A DNA stretch of 64,000 nucleotides from Deltaproteobacteria bacterium (lineage in GTDB: Bacteria; Desulfobacterota; Desulfobulbia; Desulfobulbales; Desulfurivibrionaceae). The DNA lies in assembly GCA_013349295.1 (NCBI GenBank), contig DUZW01000001.1, positions 182,266 to 246,265 of the forward strand, read 5' to 3'. The notes beneath the pieces were generated by a model. It searched no databases, was not told where the DNA came from, and was given only the letters and a program-made list of their open reading frames with translations. This document shows, piece by piece, positions 58,862-64,000 of this stretch. Each line of letters starts with the position of its first letter. The first letter of the stretch is position 1. A program made the position numbers and the translations under genes.

Positions 58862-60556
58862 ATGTCCAAACAAACCAAGCGCACAGTCCTTTTACCGGCC
58901 TTGCTCACCGCACTGATATTCGCCATGCATATTGCGCTGCCGACCATCGGGGCAGCTGCCAAAACCGGGCGCATCGCCTTTCTGCCTTTCAAGGCCAACG
59001 CCCAGCAGGACATGAGCTACCTGACCAGCGGAATCCGTGATATGCTTGCCAGTCGCCTTGCCTCGGAAATCGGCCTCACCGTCATCGACAAGGGCGTGGT
59101 GGACAAGGCCCTGGCCACTGCCGGGACTCCAACCCAGACAGAGGCGTTTCTAAAGCTGGGCAAGAGCCTGCAGGCCGATTATCTGGTGGCGGGCAGCCTC
59201 ACCGCTCTGGGAAGCAGCCTCTCTCTTGATGCCAAGGTTATTGATGTGGCCAAGGGCGCACCCCAAAGTTTTTATGCCACGGCCAAGAACGAAAGTGAGA
59301 TTATCCAAAGCATCGACACCATGGCCTGGGACATCGGCGAAAAAATTTTCGACCACAAACGTCCGGCCTCGGCAATACTTCAGCCCCAGGCCATCGGACC
59401 GCAAGGTGCCCAAGCACAGCCGCAGTATGCCACCGCCCATCCTGACCGAGCCTTTGCCGGCCGCACCGGCATGGGAGGCGGTTCGCCCTTTATCTACCCC
59501 AAGGGCATGACCGGCGAGTTCCAGAAGACCCAAAACATGAAGATGACCCTTCAATTTATGGAAATGGCCGATCTTGACGGTGACGGTCAGGAAGAAGTCA
59601 TCTACGCCGATTACGACTCAGTACAGATCTATAAACGAGACAACAACCGGTTGAGCAAGGTCGGCCAGATTCCCGGCAAGGTCGGGTATCGCATCCACGC
59701 CATCACCGTGGCGGATCTGAACAAAAACGGCAAACCGGAAATCTACGTAAGTGCGGCGGATAGCAAGGAACCGCATTCATTCGCCTTTGAGTGGCTCGGC
59801 ACGGACAAGGCTAACTATCTTTTTCAGGATGTCAGGTGGTATGTCCGGGCCATGCCCGTCCCTGGTGAGGGCATAGTATTAGCCGGTCAACGGTCCGATT
59901 CAGACAAGGCCGTGGCCCCAGGAATCTTTCGGCTTGAGCTGAGCAATGGTGCATTGAAAGCTGGCAGCGCCATGGAGGTCCCGGACAGTGTCAATCTCTT
60001 TGAGTTCACCATTGCCGACCTCGACAACGACGGCACCCGCGAGATCATTGCCATCGACCAGTATGACCGACTCAAGGTAATGCGCCCCAGCGGCACCGTC
60101 CTCTGGAAGAGCGACGATTTTTACGGCGGCACCACCCGCTTCATCGGTGGGATCGAGGCCCTTGGCGCAAGCAAAACCAGCGGTCAGGAAGGCTCGGCTC
60201 GCTTCTATATTCCCTCGCGGATCATCGCTTATGACGTGAATGGCGATGGTCAGCTGGACATTATCATCAACAAGAATCTTTCCACCTCGTCGCGTCTTTT
60301 TGAAAACATGAAAAACTACCCCTCCGGCGAAATCCACGCCTTGACCTGGAACGGCCTCGCCCTGACCGAGCTGTGGCGGACCCGAAAGATAGACGGTTAT
60401 ATCGTGGATTACCTGTTGCGGCCCAATGCCGACAAGAAGGGGGCTGAACTGCTGGTGGGCATCATCTTGAACACCGGGGCGTTAGACATGTTTACCGAGC
60501 AGACCTCCACCATGCTCATCTATCAGCTGGATTTTACCAAAAAGCAGGAGCAATAA
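58862..60556 (+). CDS. exported CsgG/TolB-like and FG-GAP repeat protein
   Basis: A 564-aa protein with an N-terminal signal or anchor (LLPALLTALIFAMHIALP). A CsgG/TolB-N-like domain follows (KTGRIAFLPFKANAQQDMSY...SLQADYLVAGSLTALG, about 37-170), then a beta-propeller of FG-GAP/VCBS repeats with calcium-loop motifs DLDGDGQEEV, DLNKNGKPEI, DLDNDGTREI and DVNGDGQLDI. Likely periplasmic or outer-membrane-facing. Function unknown. Precedes the porin by 246 bp. Confidence 0.8.
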   Translation: MSKQTKRTVLLPALLTALIFAMHIALPTIGAAAKTGRIAFLPFKANAQQDMSYLTSGIRDMLASRLASEIGLTVIDKGVVDKALATAGTPTQTEAFLKLGKSLQADYLVAGSLTALGSSLSLDAKVIDVAKGAPQSFYATAKNESEIIQSIDTMAWDIGEKIFDHKRPASAILQPQAIGPQGAQAQPQYATAHPDRAFAGRTGMGGGSPFIYPKGMTGEFQKTQNMKMTLQFMEMADLDGDGQEEVIYADYDSVQIYKRDNNRLSKVGQIPGKVGYRIHAITVADLNKNGKPEIYVSAADSKEPHSFAFEWLGTDKANYLFQDVRWYVRAMPVPGEGIVLAGQRSDSDKAVAPGIFRLELSNGALKAGSAMEVPDSVNLFEFTIADLDNDGTREIIAIDQYDRLKVMRPSGTVLWKSDDFYGGTTRFIGGIEALGASKTSGQEGSARFYIPSRIIAYDVNGDGQLDIIINKNLSTSSRLFENMKNYPSGEIHALTWNGLALTELWRTRKIDGYIVDYLLRPNADKKGAELLVGIILNTGALDMFTEQTSTMLIYQLDFTKKQEQ

Positions 60557-60575
60557 AGCGGCAGGAAAAATTATT

Positions 60576-60628
60576 AACGGCATCTTAATCGTCAACAAAA
60601 GAAAGAAGGCTGAATGACGGATGCCGTT
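60576..60628. other. inverted repeat in the porin upstream region
   Basis: AACGGCATC (60576-60584) is complementary to GATGCCGTT (60620-60628), with an inner GTCA/TGAC pair. No T tract follows. Possible weak terminator for the preceding gene or a regulatory hairpin. Confidence 0.3.
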
Positions 60629-60658
60629 TAATGTGAAGCATTCGAACAGGAAATATTG

Positions 60659-60687
60659 TTGACAGCTTAAGTCCGTTGGGTGATAAC
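60659..60687 (+). promoter_or_regulatory. sigma-70-type promoter for the porin gene
   Basis: TTGACA (60659-60664), a 17-base spacer, GATAAC (60682-60687). A second weaker TTGACT-18-TTTAAA lies at 60727-60756. Both face the porin gene at 60803. Confidence 0.55.
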
Positions 60688-60802
60688 TACACTAGTTAAA
60701 AAAATTACACCCCCGGTAAAAAAAACTTGACTTTTGTTCTGTAATTTTGGTTTAAACACTTAAGTTCTTTTTTTTATTAATACTTATCAAAGGAGATAAG
60801 AG

Positions 60803-62110
60803 ATGAAAAAAGTATTATCCACAGTCGCAGCGTTGGGCCTGGTCGCGGGACTGGCCTCCACTGCCGGTGCCGTTGAATTCAAGATGAGCGGCCATTACAT
60901 GGTTGAAGGCGCATACGTATCCGACGCCGCTGGCACGGGTCTTGACCTTACTGAGCCTGCCGGCGCAGACAACGCGTCTGATGCTTACTGGCTGCACACT
61001 TTCGAGATCAAGCCCACCATGAAGGTCAACGATAAGATCTCCATGATGGCCAACATTCGTTTGGCTGACGATACCTTCTGGGGCAACCAGGCCAATGGCG
61101 ATCTGCAGCAGAACGCCAGCAATATGGGCGGCGATGTTTCAGTATGGCACCTTTACATGGATTATTCCTCACCCATCGGTAAGATGCGCTTCGGTCGCGT
61201 ACCGGGTGGTGCTTATGGCACCGCTTTCCGTGATGCCGATGGCCGCGGTGACCGGGTCATGTTGTGGCCCTCCTTCCTCGCAGATGGACCTTGGTCAACC
61301 TTGTTTTACATCCAGAAGAACACTGATAATTTCCAGGTTGCAACCGGTGAATCCGATACCGATTCCGACACCTATGTTGCTCGTCTGTACTACAAGACCG
61401 ACAACTTGGATTCCGGTATCCATTACGGCTACACCAACAACATGACCAACCTCACTCGCGCCGATTCGAAGAATGAGTTGACTGCCTACGGCAAGTACAA
61501 AATGGACAACGTTTTTGTTAACGCCGAGCTGACCCATTTCTTTGGCGAAGTTGACTATGATGCGGCAGCCACCCTTGATCCCGATTATGATTCTTGGGCA
61601 GGTATGATTCAGGTTGGTGCGAAGTTTGACGCCCTGACCCCGAGCCTCATGTACTTCTATTCTCAGGGCGATGACAACAGTGCGGATGATGAGCTCAATG
61701 CTGCCAGCTCCTCCGGCACCGGTGACCTCTTCGAACCCCTCTACATCCTGACCGGTCGTCACACCGGCATGCTGAACAACGATCTGTTCAGCGGCCACAC
61801 CGCTACCTTGGGCAATTCCGGCGTACATGCAGTTGTTGCTGCAGCCGACTATGCAGTTTCCAAGGAGTTGACCCTGCACGGTGCAATCGGTTGGGCCAAG
61901 GCGGACGAAGTTTCTGTTGCCAATACCCTTCAGGACGACGAGTACGGTTGGGAGTACAATGTTGGTGCAGCTTACAAGTTGCTTGACAACCTCACCTATG
62001 AGGCACACTTCGGTTACTTGGATACCGGCGATTACTTCAATGGCAACACCACCGTCGACACCACCAACAATATCTACCTCATGACACACTCGCTGACCAT
62101 GACCTTCTAA
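60803..62110 (+). CDS. outer-membrane porin
   Basis: A 435-aa exported beta-barrel. Signal peptide [20 protein letters not shown] then [18 protein letters not shown]; alternating hydrophobic strands, many Tyr/Gly/Asp, and a C-terminal Phe (LTMTF) required for barrel insertion. A strong RBS AGGAG lies seven bases upstream, and the promoter and terminator are well formed, consistent with a high-expression protein. Codon choice (frequent preferred codons) also suggests high expression. Substrate not known. Confidence 0.9.
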   Translation: MKKVLSTVAALGLVAGLASTAGAVEFKMSGHYMVEGAYVSDAAGTGLDLTEPAGADNASDAYWLHTFEIKPTMKVNDKISMMANIRLADDTFWGNQANGDLQQNASNMGGDVSVWHLYMDYSSPIGKMRFGRVPGGAYGTAFRDADGRGDRVMLWPSFLADGPWSTLFYIQKNTDNFQVATGESDTDSDTYVARLYYKTDNLDSGIHYGYTNNMTNLTRADSKNELTAYGKYKMDNVFVNAELTHFFGEVDYDAAATLDPDYDSWAGMIQVGAKFDALTPSLMYFYSQGDDNSADDELNAASSSGTGDLFEPLYILTGRHTGMLNNDLFSGHTATLGNSGVHAVVAAADYAVSKELTLHGAIGWAKADEVSVANTLQDDEYGWEYNVGAAYKLLDNLTYEAHFGYLDTGDYFNGNTTVDTTNNIYLMTHSLTMTF

Positions 62111-62160
62111 TTTTGCTTATGCTTTTTGCATAACACCTTAGTTGGTTGCTGTTCACATCA

Positions 62161-62194
62161 AGCCCTGCCGGAATTTCCGGTAGGGCTTTTTTTT
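62161..62194 (+). terminator. strong terminator after the porin gene
   Basis: AGCCCTGCCGGAA and its near-complement TTCCGGTAGGGCT form a 13-bp stem with one G-T pair and a one-base gap, followed by eight T residues. The group II intron fragment begins two bases beyond. Confidence 0.93.
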
Positions 62195-62195
62195 G

Positions 62196-62275
62196 GTGCG
62201 CCCGGCATGGCGCACTCACTTGGAGGTGGAAGTCCTTTACTCTCCCGGCAAGGGGGAAATCAGGTCAAAGTTAAG
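62196..62275 (+). mobile_element. 5' fragment of a group II intron
   Basis: Begins GTGCGCCCGGCATGG, the canonical 5' end of many bacterial group II introns, then GGAGGTGGAAGTCC and CTCCCGGCAAGGGGGAA with CAGGTCAAAGTTAAG, all typical of domain I. It starts directly after a terminator T run, a known target of class C introns. No maturase or domain V was found, so it is truncated. Nothing else is recognised in 62276-62437. Confidence 0.6.
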
Positions 62276-62437
62276 ATGGACGAGGTATCTTTAAAAAAAC
62301 GGCGTCGAACTTCGCGCGTGATTAGATGTGAGATGCGCCATGATAGATGAACTGCGAGTCAAATATACGGTAAAATGGCTCAGCCTCTGCTTGATTCGAA
62401 ACACGTTCATCTTTCCTTTCTTAACAAGGTTTAAGCA

Positions 62438-63655
62438 ATGATTTATACCCCTTGTGTCAGCCGATATGACAGTACCGGAGTAAGCAATGATGCCGATTGG
62501 TCAGGGGTGGCCCGTATCCATGACGGTTTGATCTCCGGTTCAGGGGTGCTGCTTGCATCAGGCCTGCATCTCCTCACCGTGGCTCATCTTCTGGATGATC
62601 TGGTGCTGACGGATAGTTCGGTGGTTTTCGTCACGGCAAGCGGTACTGTATCGCGTAGGATTCAGGCCGTGGAAAACTATCCGGATGTAGTGATTAACAG
62701 CCTGGGGGTTTGGCATGATCTGGCCCTGGTAACCTTGGAGCAGGCGGCTCCTCCGATCATTGACCGCTATGGCCTGTATACGGGAATCGCCGAGCTGGGG
62801 CAGACCGCGACCTTGGTGGGGTATGGACAGGCGCAGAGCCCTTTGGGAGTTGTCATTCCCGAGGCCGCAACAACCCGCCGGTACGGAGAGAATACCATTG
62901 ACGCAATCGCAACCTCGCTATCCCAGTATGGGTGGCAGGGAAGCCTTGCAGACCAATTGCTCTATGATTACGACGATGGCACTATCTCCCGAGATGCTCT
63001 CGGCGATCTGCTTGGGGTTGCGAATCGTGGGCTGGGTGGCAGCGAAGCCATGATTACACCAGGAGATTCCGGCGGCGGACTATTTGTTGAACAGGGGGGC
63101 GATTGGCTACTGGCCGGGATCAACAGTTTTGTCACCCGATGGACGACGACTGATATCACTACGGCGGCAGAAGGATCGTTGGGCGACATCGGAGCGGCTA
63201 CACGGGTGAGCAGCTATACGGACTGGGTTGAGAGCCGCACCGGTCAGTCCCAGGCGCCCGGCGGCAATACCACCTCCCCCCCAGCCAGCGCAGATGTCCC
63301 CCGTCAGGTCCAGGAAGGGCAGGGGGTGTGGTTTTTAGTCCAGCTCCCAGGTCCGGCCACACAGATTGCCACAGCGGATTTTTTTACCCGCGATGGGAGT
63401 GCCGTCGCAGGACAGGACTACATTCCCACCCACGGAACACTTACCCTAGACTTGGGCGAATGGTGGGCCAAGGTGTGGGTTCAGACTCTGGCAGATAATC
63501 TGATAGAGGGGAATGAAACCTTTTCCTTGGTGCTCACCAATCCTCATGGGGCGGTGTTTCCAGCAGGTCAGATTGAGCTGACTGCCCAGCGGACCATCCT
63601 CGATGATATAACCCTCACGGGCGTGACACAATTGGCAGGGGAGCTGTTTGCCTGA
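62438..63655 (+). CDS. trypsin-like serine protease with Calx-beta domain
   Basis: A 405-aa protein. Trypsin triad seen: His in LLTVAHLLDDL (about 51), Asp in WHDLALVTL (about 93), Ser in ITPGDSGGGLF (about 212). After a proline-rich linker, a Calx-beta domain (DGSAVAGQDYIPTHGTLTLD...EGNETFSLVLTNPHG). There is no N-terminal signal peptide, which hints at type I secretion or a truncated larger protein. The gene ends shortly after one Calx-beta repeat, and a transposase relic lies downstream, so truncation is possible. Confidence 0.8.
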   Translation: MIYTPCVSRYDSTGVSNDADWSGVARIHDGLISGSGVLLASGLHLLTVAHLLDDLVLTDSSVVFVTASGTVSRRIQAVENYPDVVINSLGVWHDLALVTLEQAAPPIIDRYGLYTGIAELGQTATLVGYGQAQSPLGVVIPEAATTRRYGENTIDAIATSLSQYGWQGSLADQLLYDYDDGTISRDALGDLLGVANRGLGGSEAMITPGDSGGGLFVEQGGDWLLAGINSFVTRWTTTDITTAAEGSLGDIGAATRVSSYTDWVESRTGQSQAPGGNTTSPPASADVPRQVQEGQGVWFLVQLPGPATQIATADFFTRDGSAVAGQDYIPTHGTLTLDLGEWWAKVWVQTLADNLIEGNETFSLVLTNPHGAVFPAGQIELTAQRTILDDITLTGVTQLAGELFA

Positions 63656-63798
63656 AAGCGTAATAGTGGTTCTGCGCGTTCGGCGGCTGAGGCCATTGGG
63701 GCGCTGCGGAGATAATCGATGAGATGCACGTTCTCTGCCCATGACAGGAAGGGGTTGTGTGTCTACCTGATTGAGATTAGGGCTTGAGCGAGCACGGG

Positions 63799-63876
63799 GG
63801 GCCAGCTGCCTGGCCAGAAAGCATCATCTATTCTGACGGCTGGCGTGGTTACAATGGCCTTGTCGATGTTAGCTAG
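63799..63876 (+). mobile_element. IS1595-type transposase fragment
   Basis: The frame WPESIIYSDGWRGYNGLVDV ends at a TAG and matches the DDE-region motif (YSDGWRGYNGL) of IS1595/ISXO2 transposases. Only this short piece is present, so it is a relic. The 345-bp gene-free end (63656-64000) shows nothing else I can support. Confidence 0.5.
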
Positions 63877-64000
63877 TCGGCCTTGAAAAAGCCGTTTTTA
63901 GCCCCTGACCGGCAGGATACTGTTGTCGGTATGCCAAGACACAGGTGGCCGGAACTTCTCAAGCCACCGGACAAGGACGACAAAAAACAAAAGCTCCCTC

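Noticed and set aside
60819..60829. TTATCCACA, a perfect DnaA box, at the start of the porin gene.
   Set aside because: A single box inside a coding sequence without AT-rich DNA or further boxes; chance is likely.

Overview
The window is chromosomal DNA of a Gram-negative, strictly anaerobic-type bacterium, most likely a Desulfobulbaceae-like member of Desulfobacterota. The evidence is indirect. It has a GC-rich coding background, a rubredoxin plus a desulforedoxin-type iron protein, a rubrerythrin-like protein, a reductive activator of corrinoid enzymes (2Fe-2S + ASKHA), a NIL-domain ferredoxin, a C-terminal-Phe outer-membrane porin, abundant two-component and c-di-GMP proteins, and selenocysteine use. 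No rRNA, tRNA or CRISPR array was seen.

Layout. 0.2-5 kb: a chemoreceptor with a nearly identical internal duplication and a receiver-PAS-PAS-GGDEF protein. 4.8-5.4 kb: a desulforedoxin-like protein behind a perfect 7-1-7 Fur/PerR-type box, then rubredoxin. 5.6-13.7 kb: mixed housekeeping genes (FAD oxidoreductase, YqeY-like, FtsH, NUDIX, ComF, MtnA, serine hydrolase). 13.7-20.4 kb: a very AT-rich segment with two inverted DnaA-box-like sequences followed by dnaN, gyrB and gyrA, a candidate chromosomal origin. 20.4-30.1 kb: gpsA, a Se/S-carrier-like protein, selD (itself a selenoprotein with an in-frame UGA), a hybrid kinase, an RRM protein, alanine dehydrogenase, a DUF523 protein and an MBL hydrolase.

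30.4-41.6 kb is a mostly minus-strand signalling block: a 1422-aa dikinase-like protein, a diguanylate cyclase, an HD-GYP response regulator, a large hybrid kinase with HPt, and an M23 peptidase. It faces a single-domain receiver on the plus strand. 41.8-52.7 kb holds rubrerythrin-like, pyk, mnmA and U32-protease-family genes, a translationally coupled kinase pair plus NIL-ferredoxin, and the corrinoid activator. 53-58.7 kb has a Fur-box-preceded M20 peptidase, a 52-bp perfect palindrome containing parS, parA-parB and pyrK-pyrD. 58.9-64 kb carries a CsgG/FG-GAP-like secreted protein, a porin, a trypsin/Calx-beta protein and mobile-element debris (5' group II intron fragment, IS1595-type transposase fragment).

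The presence of dnaN-gyrB-gyrA and parABS within about 40 kb suggests an origin-proximal region, although dnaA is not in the window. The items most worth a second look are the UGA-containing selD (which ordinary gene calling truncates), parS inside a long palindrome, the dikinase-like protein in the c-di-GMP block, the duplicated ligand-binding module of the chemoreceptor, and a shared 5' leader element upstream of two unrelated genes.
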